Of a stretch of 64,000 nt of DNA, positions 23,925 to 36,971 are shown in pieces. Made by a program: the position numbers and the translations under genes. The notes below the pieces were generated by a model. It did not search any database. It was not told where the DNA came from and was given only the letters and a program-made list of their open reading frames with translations. This DNA comes from Thalassia testudinum (taxonomy: Eukaryota > Streptophyta > Magnoliopsida > Alismatales > Hydrocharitaceae), in assembly GCA_037157565.1 (NCBI GenBank), contig JAZHRO010000019.1:62618501-62682500 (forward strand), given 5' to 3'. The first letter of the stretch is position 1; each line of letters opens with the position of its first letter.

Positions 23925-24060
23925 GTATATATGTATATATATACGTATATATGTATAATAATATATATGTATAATAATATATATGTATAGAGTATATATG
24001 TATGCAATACTAGTATAGTTAGTATATAAGTAGAGTAGTATACATATATGCCTTTTGTAT
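23925..24060. repeat. AT-rich (TATATG) microsatellite
   Basis: Degenerate alternating TATATGTATA units. The ORF rich in Tyr and Ile reading through it at 23901-24161 is a by-product of the repeat. Confidence 0.9.
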
Positions 24061-25079
24061 AGATATATTTGTGTTAAGGCTTTAGTGACATTTTTATCCG
24101 TCACTGTAGGTATATATATCTGTGAATAAAGATAGTTCTTTTTGCAATATAGTTTGTACATATACTTTTGCTAAGGCTATAGCGACACTTATATATATCA
24201 CTACTCATATACTATAGGTTGCTAGAGGTGTTAACATATGTTAATATACTTACTATAGTACATACTAGTAGATGTTTTTGTGACTACACTTAGGCATTGT
24301 CTAGGATAGTTGTATATAACTAGCCTAGATTAGTTTAAGTAATTTTTTATGCCTATTTTATTATGAATATGTTTAAGGCATTGTAATTAGAATTAATTGA
24401 TTCATTTTGTACATAATTAACTAATTCATTCATTCTTTGATTAATTTGTAAATAGAATTGACACTTTTGGAATAAAAGAGCATTTTTGGAACATAGAGAC
24501 TGATATATATCAATAACTGCCTCCTAGTGAATGCCCTAAAATAAACCAGTAAAAATTATGTATATAAATAAAATGATACAACATCTATTTGAATTGTGAC
24601 ATTATACTACAAACAACAGCGACATCATGAAATCACTTTTCTATGCAGCAGATTTTTCATCGATCATATTTTTGGCATCATTGCCAAGGATAAAAACCCG
24701 ACAACAATGTTCGTATTATGATTGATGGATTGTCAATGATCAGAGGGTTTCCTTTTAAATGTGGTCATTTTTGTAAACCATATAGTTACACAAGGTATAA
24801 TACAAGTGGGCACACCTTACATGACAAAGTATAAAACCTACACTAATGTAATAAAATGTGTTCTCAAGGTTTACATTGGAATGATGGAGTGCGACCGCTT
24901 GTAGAAGCTCGAGTGTCCTCTTCGTGAACCTTGATTACCATTGCACTAAACACCCATTAACGGAAATATATCCATTCATTAATACACATGAAGCCATTCA
25001 TTAAAAAAATTATACACATTTAAATGTAAAGAAAAGTGCAAGAAATACCTCAAAGAAAAGTGGATATCACTAATGATAT

Positions 25080-25392
25080 TTGTCATATTGCACTGGTGAT
25101 ATTAAAAAATCAATAGTGATATTTAAATATCCCCGGCAATATTTGGTTCAAAATTGAAAATATTCAAATATCACCGATGGATTTGGTTCAAAACTTCTTC
25201 AATAGAAGATTACGGGTGATTTTTCAAATATCACCGACGATTTTCTGCAAAAGTTAGGGAAGTGGGGGCTGCCAACTTCTCCAAAATCTTTCCTCACTAA
25301 CCTACCTCGAACTATGGGAAAAGCCTACATTTTTCTATGGGTCTAAAACTATCAGAATGTATCTGATGCAAAATCATTATTTTCTAGTAGTG
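25080..25392. mobile_element. Possible CACTA-like transposon terminus
   Basis: The segment ends ATTATTTTCTAGTAGTG at 25392, which reads CACTACTAGAAAATAAT on the other strand, a form typical of CACTA ends. Just inside are repeated GTGATATT/AATATCAC motifs resembling subterminal repeats. The partner terminus was not found, so the boundaries are open. Confidence 0.4.
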
Positions 25393-27986
25393 TGAAGTAT
25401 AGTCCTTTGATACCATGATGCCCGAGTATCCTCTTTTACATGGAGAAGAAAGGTTAGTTACATTCAAGTGTTTTATATGAAATGAACAAATAAATATCAA
25501 TTTTAAGATATATACAAATAGGAAAATTCAAAGTATGCTTCCTCTTGCCTTTACAAATATTTAATCTTCCTATGATTTTATAGGAAAGAGGAATAAAAAT
25601 ACATTGAACCTCGAGATCCTAAGCAATTTTAGAAAAGAATAATTCATTACTGGGTTTTCGAGGGAAGCTAAAGTCTCAAGAAAGGTAAAGGTCTCAAGGA
25701 TGCTAAAGTAAAGATCTCGAGAAAAACAAAGGTCCTAAAAGGTAAAATCGAAAATGTATGCATCAAATATAAAGATGAAGGAACAATGACCAAAACCTGA
25801 TCAAGGCTATGGTCACACCTCAGACGAAGTTTGAAATATGGGGTCAAATAAGTGAAAAAGGACCAAAAGACATTTCATTTTCTCTCTTATCTTTGTACTC
25901 AAATTTCGTGTACACTCTGCTATAGCCAAATGTTTCTACTTCCTTTTATCTATTTTCCATATGAGATGCTTTCCTTGTATCTACATACTTTAGGGAAGAT
26001 TTCTACTTAGAATCTCTTCAATCTAAGTAGAAACTCTTTCACTTGTATATTAGGATTTAGGAGTGTATTAAGTGTGCATTTCAATTCAAAAATTTATTTG
26101 TTTGTAGCTTCTTGAGAGATTCCTATGTAAATCAGAGGTTTGCTATGTGTTTAAGGAGTTGGTTACTCAACCACTTCCTTTATCTCTCGTTGGATGACAA
26201 TGATTCTTAGTATGAATCATAGAAATTCGTAAAAACTATGTAACCAGAGTAATAGGATTTAATCTTTTCTTTTTGTGGATTTTTAGGTAAATTTAAGCCC
26301 TAAGAATTCATAAAAACATATTTCTGGTTGACAAGAAAACGTTTGAAATGAAATCATAGAAGAAACAAGCTAAATTTGACCTCAATTCAACTCTACACAT
26401 GGTATATTTTTTTATCATAACTTTATTATTGAGCGTAGACCTAAGTAAGATCAGGGTCCTGTTGAGGCCAACTGCAAGGCTTCATAGTTGGATACATATA
26501 ATTCAGTTAGGTAGATAATTATTCCACTCATAGCATCATTATTCTTTTTAAAATTCATTAGTCAATCAACAAATGCATGTTAACAGCCAAGTAACCATTC
26601 AAGAATAATATGCATCTCACTAATAGAAGATAGAAACATAGTATATGAAGACACATGAAGTGATGCAAACATGTGAAAATAAGTTTCATATCATTCCCAT
26701 GAAGGATTGACATTGCACTAATCTACATTAATTGTTGGAGCGTTCACAACAACAGTCTACACCTACACTAACAATCAATAACCATCGGTATAGATCAAAT
26801 TGACCGTCACTGCAAATCTAAGTTACTATTCTGATGGTCATTGGGGTTGTTCTCTTAAGAGGCGATGCTGTAGGCAACAACGATGGTAAAAAGAGCTTCA
26901 ATGACAGTCACATTTTAAAAGCAAGCCATTTTTTGTGATAGCAGTAATAGTGATGATTTTATTCATCAGTGTAGGATAAAAAATGTTGGTAAAACTGTCA
27001 CTATAAGTAATAACTCCAATTATCTTTTTAACATTATACCAATATTACTATCTATCACTAAATCTATCAATATAAACATCAAGATCCTCACTATTAAATC
27101 TAATATTGTAATATCTTAATATATTTAAGATTTAACCTTATCATCAACAACAATGTTTACCTTTATTCAAGTATGATTAAAGAAAAATATATAAGAAATA
27201 ACACTCTTTTGAAAAAACAAATTGAATTATTCATAGAACCATACATGTACATCCAATGGAACAATTTTTCTATATAATTCCAAAAAAAAAATTATTTATT
27301 TGAAAGTATTATAAGTGGCATGAGCCACAATTATCCATCAATCTCTCTATACACAAGTATTTAATTGTTCTAAAAGTTCGCTAGTTGTCAAGCACTTCAA
27401 CTATGAGATCTTGAGCAGCTCGCAAAGGTTCTTAATCAACTTGAGGTACTGCATAACTGCAAATAATTAAACATGATGTTATAGTTCTTGAAAAAAAAAT
27501 TATGATGTTACAGCCTGCTTATACATAAATATAAAATCTTCAGTAGCCTATTCCTAAAAAAAGAGAGCTTCAAAATTAATATCAAGCATCTATGAACAAA
27601 AAATCTTGAATATGACATGGAATACTACTTAAACCTAAATAGTCTAAAACCTGAATGTGTCTAGATCCTGATTAGGCTCGAGTGGGGATTGTGGCACTTG
27701 CCAATGGGTCTCAAGTCACCATCACACATGGAAAAAAGAGTGACAACACTTCTTAATAATATTAGCTTGTGCCATATTTTTCCCTTAACTTATTATGCAT
27801 CGGTAATTGATTTCCCTTAACTTGTGCCATATTTGACATTGTATTCTACAAAATTTGGAAATGGCAAGCAGGTTGAAATTGGTTAACAATTGAATTGTGT
27901 GCAAATTGTGGGAAGGTGGCTATTACTCCTAATCTGGTACATATCACGACACCAAGAAAGAGTAATGGGAAAAAGGATTATACTAT

Positions 27987-28745
27987 CACTACAAAATAAG
28001 TTACCTATACTAATGGTGGGATTACAATAACATTTTTAATATGTTGTAGTACATCAATCAAAAATGTCACTACTCTTTATGTTTACCTCAACCGTCACGT
28101 TAATTTTTTTCCCTTAAACTTCTTTCTTTATCCTTGATAACCTTAACCCACACCCATAATCCAAACCCTCTTACCAACATCAAGCCCTATGCTTGATGCT
28201 GCGACCAGCAACACCTCCCCCACCCCCACTTCCCTGCCTCTCTTCCCTTACCTCTCCGACGAACACCCAACACCTCTCCACCCCTAGCCCCCGGCGGCCG
28301 ATGCTCCCTCTCTGACACTATCACCCAACACTCCTCTACTAGTCCCTCATTGCATCCCTCCTCACCTCACCACCTGTGCCCCCAAATCAACAACCCAAGC
28401 TCCAAGTCACATCGCATTATCAACATCTCACTTTAGATCGCATTCATAAGAATAGGTCTTTTTGTCAAATCTCTCTTGAACAGATCATATTATTAGATTT
28501 TTTCTTCTTCATATCTCTCTCATATGCCTTAGATCTACCCTCTCTCCCTCCTCTCTTCTAGATCTTGTTGCTTGAACTCTCTTAGATCCTTTAGATTTGT
28601 CTCTCTCTCGCTCTTAGATCTAAGCTCTCTCGTAGATCTAAATCACTCTGATCTTAGGTATCTCTAAGATCTTGTAGATCTACTACCTCTCTCTTAGATC
28701 GAACTCTCTTAGATACCAAAGATGGATCTCTCTTAGATTAGGGTT
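27987..28745 (+). mobile_element. Possible CACTA-like 5' end with GATC-rich leader
   Basis: It begins CACTACAAAATAAG. A short AT-rich stretch is followed by a C-rich segment and then by CTCTTAGATC-type units repeated at least six times (28560-28745). The same order, CACTACAAAA then GATC-rich, occurs from 43467. No transposase ORF or opposite end is visible. Confidence 0.35.
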
Positions 28746-31700
28746 TGGGTGGTCTGATTGTGGTAAAGATTAGCCACTCAATCTCTATCGATATTTGCTT
28801 TGATTTTGCAATTAATTAACTTTTTTTTTATTCTTTTTATGTGATTCATGGTATTATGTGCAGTGGCTTGTGATTGGAGGATTTTATGTGGAATCAATCT
28901 CAGCCGTGGATAGGATTTCACACAGTAAGCACTAGATTATATCCATCAATTCATACGTTTTTAATTACAAATGAACAAATCAAAAGAGAATAGCAACCTT
29001 CTACTTACATTGCTGTTTTAGATTAAGGAAATGGGGTGGAAGTGTTTAGTGAGATCGAAAGTAGATTTGTCAAGGCTCACCTTGTCTATGTAAGCCTCTC
29101 TTTAGCATTTAATTTGGTTAGGGGATTTGGGTAAACATGTAGGGAAGAATCAGGAATGGGTTCTTGGGATTGGTTGTTGGGTAGCTAGTAGTGTCCTACT
29201 ATTACAAAAGATTATCAACCTAAAGTAAGAATTGTAGAGAATGATTAAATAATGCTATGTTCTATAGTTACTCATATTGGCTTATGCAAGTGTATGTTGT
29301 ACATGTTATATTTTCTATCTTTTGATATTGTTTTTTGAGATGTATAAATGCAATTAGGAATTATTGCTATTACCACCTCTGTTAAAATGAAAGAAGGTGC
29401 ATCATCTAAAGAGTTGGCATGGAAACAACCTTTCTATGCATATTTTCAGAAGACTATTACAGACAACCACAAAATTTATGGAGGTTCTTTCAGCATTTTA
29501 GTGTAAAAAATAATCAAGTTTTCAAATTCTACTTGTGGACATTGTTGTCATTACATAATCTGCTTGTCTACTTTGATATCTATGCTAGAATTATATATAG
29601 GGCTACACACTCAACTACAATGTAGTTGCAAATTTAGTGCTATTGTTGGAGGGGAGTTCATATATGCATGATGTACAAATGTTGCATGCCTTTATGTGCA
29701 AAGAGAGACAGAGACAAAGAGAGACCACGAAAAAAGATTCATAGAAGCAAAGCATCCATGATAACTTGCCACATGGAGTTAGGCAAAATTTTGCATTTTG
29801 CAAGTGAAGGAAATAATCAATCTTCCCTAGCTTGTCTGGACCACTTAACTTCAATTCTAGAGATTCCAACTGTTAAAAATGTTAATAAATAGTATTTATT
29901 AAAAGGAGAAACCAAGCATCAAGATAAGCATAATAAAGTTGGATAATCTGCAATGGTTTGATATTCAATTGGCACATTATTGTATTAAAAGACTCTACCT
30001 GGATTATAGAATATAAGGATGACAAAAAGATGCATCTTTATAGTTGTTAATCAATACCATTGAAATTGTAAATTATTTTTTAGAGATAAATTTAGATTAT
30101 CGATAGCGTTATTGATGATTCATGGAAACCTTCTTGAACATATAGAATGCATGGTGCAGAAAAGCAAAACTGATTTCCTAAGCCCTAGTATAGCAGCATT
30201 AGTGGCTTGTTGAAAATAAAAATATTTTGGATTGTAGTGAGAGAATATTTGCTGATCAAAAGAAGTTTGACCAAGCAAATAACTGAATAACTTCAACTTC
30301 CGAAGTCATTAGACTGCAACTTCTAGTGAACTATATTACTTCAGTTAATTTTCTGAATTGCCAACTATATGCAAAAAAGTAAGACAAATTTTTTAAGCCC
30401 TAGTATTGTAGTATTAGTGTCTTGTTGACAATAAAAATATTTCAAATTGTAGTACGAGAATATTTGCTGATCAAAAGAAGTTTGACCAATCAAATAACTG
30501 AATAACTTCAACTTCTGAAGACATTAGACTATAACTTCTAGTGAACTATATCACTTGAGTTAATTTTCTGAATTGCCAACTATTAGTAATTTCCTAATCA
30601 TGAATGCAATTCATGAGATAGTTTCATGAATTATGTCAAGCAAGCAAAGACCCATGCTAGCTTTGTATTGAATGGAAGGCTTAAACAAGGCTAGGTATCC
30701 CTTTTTAACTTTAGTAGTATTGGATTTGAAAGAAAACAGAACATGGGGAATGAAGCTTCACAAGTACAATCATGAAATGATCCAAGGTGAACCTTATCAG
30801 GATATTGCTTAGCAAGCTCAAGCAATTTAAGTCAGCTAGCTTTTCCTTGATCATGGCCTAAATTATTAGCTAGATACTTCCTCTCTGATAAAGGAATAGG
30901 TTGGATAATTATGGATCCATAGGAGGTCATTCCATCATTAACATTTCCTGGAATTATTATGTCCTTCCATGTATTAAAGGCACTTGTATCTCATTTATCA
31001 GTCCTATTCCCCTACATTAAACGCAACATGTCAACCATATTTCAATCATAAAGGCAGAGACATTACCAAGCTCAAGGCATTTTTAACTTATTCAGAGTAT
31101 AACATTCAGATGATTAAATGGTGTTTTCATATTAGCATGGCGTTCCTTATGACAAACATCAAATTATATACCCAACCAGTTAGATCATTAGGAAATGATG
31201 ACAAGTATTCTACTTGCCACCTTTTGTTTGTAGAGAAGGAAGATCCTGAATTAAAGGAGAAATCTTCTGGTGGATCAAAAGATAGAGGTATATTGTGACA
31301 TTCTATTAAATGTAAAGCACCCATTATTGATTTTGGAGTAGAAACTTTTGTGAGACTCTTCTGTCTTATGCTTTCAGATCATGCCCTCGTAATGGTTGAG
31401 TCTGAGAAAAAATTTTCATGATTAAGGCCTGGAAGAAAATCAAAAGAGTAGGGCTAAGAATAAGTATGATATCATCTAAGCATATTACTATCTTTCAAGA
31501 TTTATATTCCATGCCAAGTTACCTCTCTATACTTCCCATTTGAAATTCAAAGGAATAGCTTTCTTGGGCAAAATGCTTTTTCAAATGGATATCCAATTTA
31601 ACAAATAGTTTGAAATTCCAATATCTTATGGAAAAGAAGGGAGATAAATGACACTGGCCTAGCTACCTTAGGAAAAAGTTGCACAATCCTTTCAAGAATT

Positions 31701-31795
31701 CACAAATAATAACAAAAATCAGGAAAACATATTTATGATGGGAATTGGAATGGAAAAAAAATCTATTATATATCTTAATGATCTTGGACCACCTT
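28746..31795. other. AT-rich DNA without recognisable gene
   Basis: Apart from the tandem duplication at 30160-30583 nothing could be assigned. The longest frame (30984-31298, 104 codons, plus strand) has no motif I recognise and no conserved neighbour. Its right boundary is the Tekay insertion point. Confidence 0.55.
30160..30583. repeat. Tandem duplication, period about 215 bp
   Basis: Two copies (about 30160-30368 and 30374-30583) share long blocks such as GAGAATATTTGCTGATCAAA and AACTGAATAACTTCAACTTC, with about one change in ten. The divergence suggests an old duplication. Confidence 0.85.
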
Positions 31796-31845
31796 TGTAA
31801 CGAACGCGTGCCCCAGCCGCCTTTTAAGACGTATGGGAGGTGGCC

Positions 31846-32695
31846 CAGACGTCGGACCAGACGTCTGGGATCACATCCAGACGTCTGACCAGACGTCCGG
31901 GATCGTTTACAGACGTCTGGAGAATAGTTATGTTCGCACGGGAGATTCGTCTGCGTGCCTGTGCGCGCAGACCTGCGATTCCTCTCTCTCTCTGCGGCTG
32001 CAGGCGCGCTGCGACCACCTTCTCTCTCCTCCTCGCGCGGCCTTAAAAGGGCCACGCCTCCCCTCCCGTCTCCTCCTTCTTCTCCTTCCTGAGCGCGAGA
32101 GCGAGCGAGCGGGAGGACGGCAGCGGCAGCCGCAGTGAGCGCGGAGGAGGTGCGGCGTGTGAGGGCGGGGCTCTGCCGTGAGGGCGAGCTTGCCGGAGCG
32201 GCTTGGCCGGCCGGCGGAGGGCGCAGGGGGCGCGGAGCGACGCGGAGTGGGACCTGCTGCGGGCTGAGCAGCAGACGCGTGAGGTGCGACGCGGGCGGCG
32301 TCGCGAGCGGAGGCCGAGCAGGGTTCTGATTCTGGAAAAATTTCCAGAATCAGACGTCTGGGTTGATAGCCAGACGGCAAGGTCGACGTCTGTAAGATCA
32401 TACAGACGTCTGAAAGGTAAGTTTCCGCTTTCTTCTTCCTTCTTCTCGACTGACCGTACTGAGGGAGGGGGGGTTGGCTGTGCGCAGCTTCGCTGATTCG
32501 CCATCCTTTGCGAATCAGACGTCTGGAAGTTGTACCAGACGGCGAGAGTGATCTACAGACGTCCGTGTGGACCATCGGACGTCTGGGGTATAGGACAGAC
32601 GTCCCCGTAGACTTCTGGACGTCCGGGGAACCAAGCTGAACAGGTAATTCTCTGATCCACCGTTTAAGACGTCTGGAAGGAGTTCCAGACGTCTG
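31846..32695. repeat. GACGTC palindrome and hairpin array
   Basis: Seven exact CAGACGTCTG decamers (31858, 31878, 31910, 32351, 32403, 32516, 32686) and about 15 GACGTC cores in total. Neighbouring copies often form inverted pairs, for example AGACGTCTGGAA with TTCCAGACGTCT around 4 nt at 32667-32694. GACGTC is the core of plant bZIP C-box sites. Confidence 0.85.
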
Positions 32696-32999
32696 ATTTT
32701 GCACAGTATCGTCTTTTTCGACCCGTTTAGGGCCCGTTTGGGCTCCGTTTTCCACGATTCGAGTTGCGTTCTTTTCAGAATTAATTCCTCTACTCGTCTA
32801 CAGTAGCTATACACTGTTCTGAGACACTCCTTGTGTTTGATCCTTGTGATAGGACCTCGTTCGGTTGCAGTCTTGAGAGTCGCGGAGGCACGCGGGATTC
32901 CCGATCACGCCCCCACTACTCCCGTTGTACCTGGTAGAGTGGCTTTAAGTATTAATAAAATCTGTTAAAGTATGGAACCATAACTAGAACCTAGGGCAT

Positions 33000-33120
33000 T
33001 GCATGAATCCTAGGAATGAGAAATATATGGAATGATAGCTCCTAGGTGTTGCATGAATCCTAGGGCCGGAAAACTAGATTGTATGATAGATCCTAGGATA
33101 TGGCATGAATCCTAGGGTGG
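33000..33120. repeat. Diverged direct repeats in the Tekay LTR
   Basis: GCATGAATCCTAGG occurs three times at intervals of about 50-60 bp, with shared flanks (TATGGAATGATAG, GTATGATAGATCC). The same set is found in the 3' LTR near 39306-39425. Confidence 0.75.
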
Positions 33121-34470
33121 AAAAACTAGTGGAATGTATATTACTGCAGTCTTGGGAAAATGGAAAGGAATATATAAAACTGCTTGTAAATTTAATTAAC
33201 AGCTGCCTGTTATGAATAAAGAAACATGTTTGAGATCATGGATTTTGAGAACGTGAATCTGGAAAGTGAAACATATGATGTTCTGAGATAAAGAGCTGGA
33301 ACCCTACGGGGAATTAGGAGTGGAACTCCTGGAAAGAAAAAGGAATGGAACTGAGATGTAGTTTGTACTGTCTCTTGGGTACGCAGTACCAAGGGAAGTA
33401 CCTGTACCTGTTTAGTGCAGAGTGGGGCCAGCCGCCCCAGGGACCCGGGGTTAGGATTGGCCGCTCTGTACCGACTTGTTGGCCCTCGTGTACGTAGTAC
33501 CGAGGAGAGCTAGTAGTGTTAGGAGAGTACTAGCTACCCCACGGGCCCCGGGGTTCTGCTAGCCTCCTTCACCGACTTGTTAGGCCCACTAGGGCAAACC
33601 AGGGTAGTCAGGCGAGGGTGCGCGGACTGTGGAGGGGCAAGGCCCCGGTTTGGTTACTGTGGAGGGGTTGGACCCCTGTTACTGAGAGGGCTCTGCCCTG
33701 GTTCCGTGCTGTGCTTTGGGCGCACCCATTAACGGAAACGACTGACCGCGTGCCAGTGCGGGCTAGCTACCTGTGCGTTTATCGCGCGTGCCGTAGTCAC
33801 CGTTACGTCTGTCAGTGACCTTGGGGTGGTTGACTGAGGGTAGGATCACCGCGGGGGACTCTCCCGGCCAGGAGAGCACCACGTGCTACTTCTACTTTTG
33901 GAAAAGACTGCAATCAAGATCGTTCCCACGAGGACATTCGAGATCAAGTAAAGGATCTGAGAAACAAATGAAATAGTGAGAAAAATTGAATAAAGGAAGT
34001 AATAGAACATAACAGCTACTGTACACTCTACTGTTGCCTTTAGTTAGTTTGCCACTCTACTCAGCGTTTTGCTGACGTGTTACACTCGTTACCTTTTTCA
34101 GGACCAGGTGTTGAGCAGCCAGGGTCGGCGGCTGCAGAGGACGCTGGGCCGAGTAGGGTCCAGTAGAGTTACCACAGCCTTTTGTACTCCTTTTGTTTCT
34201 GTTCTAGTGAGTAGTTTTTGTTTCCGCTGTACCTTCTTTACCTGCAGTTCTTGTTATATGATAAATGCTGTTTTACTGTTGTGGTGGTACCTACTGTAGT
34301 AGTTTCTTTCCTTACTGCTGTACTTTCTTACTGTTAGTTATATTCATGCTGAATGTGGTTTATTTTACTGTCTTTTGGTTACTTCCTCGTTGGACGACTA
34401 GGTCTTGGGATTAGTCGAGTCGGTCCGGTTCTCGTGTCTCGTAGGGACTCGGGAACCGGTCGTTACAAGA

Positions 34471-34488
34471 TGGTATCAGAGCAAGGTC
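34471..34488 (+). other. Primer-binding site (tRNA-iMet) of the Tekay-type element
   Basis: TGGTATCAGAGCAAGGTC begins three bases after the 5' LTR. The first 12 bases match the complement of plant initiator tRNA-Met 3' end exactly. Confidence 0.93.
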
Positions 34489-34646
34489 GTCCCGAGAAGT
34501 GAATCAACTGACTGGAAAATAACCAATTCACATGTTTATAGCTAGAGTAGCCACCACAACATATCTCTTGACATGAGCCCTTAGAAGTTTTGTTAGGTAC
34601 CGTCTGTTTTGACGTTTCCGTTTTGTTTCGCATCTCCTTGCAGGAG

Positions 34647-36971
34647 ATGCCTCGTCGCGGGACTGGCGAGACTGGCCGCGGGCGCGGCCGAGGGCGAGGT
34701 CGGCGAGGTGGACGTGCTGTCGTTGACGTCTCGGTGGACCAGCCACCACTCCCTGGCGTCCAAGCCCAGGACCTCGCCAGACTGATACGAGATATTGTAC
34801 GAGAGGAGCTCCACCCACCGCCCCGAGCACCTCCTCCTGGGGTTGCAGAGGGGGAGTCCTCTGTGGGACCACGCGACAGACGCGGCGCTGGACACGAGGG
34901 AGGGGTTGGGCCCCTGCTGCCCCCACCTTCCTCCGACACTTCTGTACACGAGGCACCTTCGCCTGGAGGTGCACCAGCACCTCCCCTACAGTGCCACTTC
35001 GAGCTTTTCGGATAGTTCCGGAAGCTGAAGCCCCCCTCCTTCAAGGGGGATGAGGACCCGACCGAGGCAGAGGACTGGCTTGAGCAGCTGGAGAAGATCT
35101 TCGACACCCTTCGCCCCCCGGTGGAGTGCCGCGTGGCCTTTGCCACGTACCAGCTGGAGAGTGCGGCACACCGGTGGTGGAGGGCGGTCCGGGGACAGGA
35201 GAGGGACGAGCCGACGTGGGACCAGTTCGTCACCCTCTTCTGCGAGCAGTACTTTCCCCAGACGTGGCAGGACCAGAGGAGGCGGGAGTTCCACACTCTC
35301 CGCCAAGGGACGATGACCGTGAGCGCGTACCGCATGCGTTTCTTGGAGCTGTCCCGCTTTGCAGCGACAGCGGTAGCCACTGAGGAGGAGCGCCTTTGGA
35401 GGTTCACCGAGGGGCTCCGGCCTGCGATCCGGGGGTATGTCAAACCCCTGAAGCTGCCGACGTTTTCGAGGGTGGTAGAGGCAGCTATGACTTACGAGGA
35501 GACCAACCCGTCCGCGCGAGAGACCGACGGCGGGCGGAAGAGGCCCTTTCAGCCAGACTTCTCACAGGGCCGGCGAGAACGGAGACACGTGACGTCCGCA
35601 GGAGAGCCGTCACGTTGTGCAGGGCCATCAGTGGCCTTTGGGGGCCCTCGACAGGGGCCAGTCGCCAGCACCGGACCCCCGCCTAGCCGACAGCAGGGAC
35701 TCACTGAGGGCGGGAGTCGGGTTCCCCTCTGCTACCAGTGTGGCCAGCCGGGCCACGTCAGGAGGGACTGCCCATCTAGGGCAGGAGGTCAGCAGATACT
35801 TCCCGTGCAGAGCACTGGAGGGCGTGCAGGAGGCCGCGGTTCCCAGGCACGAGGAGGAGGACAGCAGTCGCGAGGAGGGTACCGGCCAGCACCTACCCGT
35901 CCGACGCAGAGTGTGGCTGCTTCGTCCGCACCTAGAGCTGAGGGGCGTATCAACGCCCTAACACACAGGGACGCCAGATCATCGGGATCCGTGGTAGCAG
36001 GTATGGTTTCAGTTTCTGGCAGACTCGTTTACACGCTTTTCGATTCCGGCGCTACGCACTCGTTTGTCGCAGCCAGTTTCGCAGTTAGTTTGGACCAGGA
36101 TTATACACTGTTAGAGAATCCGTTCGTAATCAGAGGTCCGAGTGGTCAGCTGTTTGTAGCTGAGGAGGTGTACACGGGTTGCGGGGTCAGCATCGGGGGA
36201 CATAGCCTGCCAGCTGACCTGATTATGATACAGATGGAGGACTTTGGAGTGATTCTGGGGATGGATTGGCTGTCCGCTTACCATGCCTTGGTAGACTGTT
36301 TTGAGAGGAAGATTGTCTTCTCCATTCCGGAGTTGCCTTCTTTCGAGTTTCACGGGCAGCCAGTGGACGGAGGTTTCAGGTGCATTTCGGCACTTCGGGC
36401 GGCGAGACTTTTGAGCCAGGGGTGTGAGGGCTTCCTAGCTTGTGTGGTGGCAGAGCACAGCCCCGTGGCAGACTTCCAGAGCATCCCGGTGGTCAGAGAG
36501 TACCCCGACGTGTTTCCAGACGAGTTACCAGGACTACCGCCCGAGCGTGAGATCGAGTTTGAGATCTCACTAGTACCAGGGACCAGCCCCATCTCCACCG
36601 CGCCATACAGAATGGCACCGCTTGAGCTGCGAGAGCTCAAGTCCCAGTTGCAGGACCTTTTGGAGAAAGGTTTCGTGAGGCCCAGTGCGTCTCCCTGGGG
36701 AGCCCCGGTACTGTTTGTGAAGAAGAAGGATGGGACCCTACGCCTTTGTGTGGACTACCGACAGCTGAATAGGGTCACCATCAAGAACAGATATCCGCTG
36801 CCGAGGATCGACGATTTGTTTGACCAGTTGCGGGGTGCCACGGTGTTTTCCAAGATCGACTTGAGGTCTGGATACCACCAGTTGAGGATCAGGGAGACCG
36901 ACGTCTCCAAGACAGCTTTCCGCACCTGGTACGGACAGCACTTGCGGATGGTTCTGGACACTCTGAGATGA
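34647..36971 (+). pseudogene. gag-pol: gag, protease and N-terminal RT of the Tekay-type element
   Basis: The ATG at 34647 (MPRRGTGETGRGRG) opens a basic, glycine-rich gag N-terminus. An in-frame TAG at 35013 interrupts it, after which the same frame runs to 36971. Landmarks are a gag capsid region with AHRWWRAV (about 35165), a zinc knuckle [14 protein letters not shown] (35730-35771), the aspartic protease [10 protein letters not shown] (D-S-G-A at 36042-36053), and RT with [20 protein letters not shown] and [13 protein letters not shown], the latter carrying the first catalytic Asp. Right after KTAFRT the frame jumps to [13 protein letters not shown], so the segment with the catalytic Y/F-x-D-D box is deleted. 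The frame then ends at TGA 36969. The product could not reverse transcribe. Confidence 0.93.

Larger units (their letters stand above)
23719..27986. other. AT-rich DNA without recognisable gene
   Basis: No ORF with family resemblance is seen in either strand. It contains an ATATGT-type microsatellite (23925-24060) and several short direct and inverted motifs of the kind GTGATATTTAAATATC and GACGGTCA that suggest DNA-transposon subterminal repeats (24070-24230, 25080-25390, 26720-27000). Confidence 0.6.
31796..34467 (+). repeat. 5' LTR of the Tekay-type element
   Basis: It begins TGTAACGAACGCGTGCCCC and ends GGTCGTTACA. The first 900 bp carry a dense array of GACGTC palindromes (31846-32700). 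A TATA box TATATAAAAC is at about 33172. Direct repeats with GCATGAATCCTAGG occur at 33000-33120. ORFs in this LTR (such as 31928-32755) are open because of high GC content and are not called. Confidence 0.95.

Noticed and set aside
23901..24161. Tyr/Ile-rich 86-codon frame
   Set aside because: It reads through an AT microsatellite.
30984..31298. 104-codon plus-strand frame
   Set aside because: No recognisable domain, no conserved neighbour, and ordinary for AT-rich DNA; recorded but not called as a gene.
31928..32755. 275-codon minus-strand frame in the Tekay 5' LTR
   Set aside because: It lies in a GC-rich LTR full of palindromes, is shortened in the 3' LTR copy, and has no family motif.
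34463..35443. 326-codon minus-strand frame opposite gag
   Set aside because: It is antisense to clearly recognisable gag; the codon pattern follows the gag frame, and the product is Arg, Ser and Pro low-complexity.
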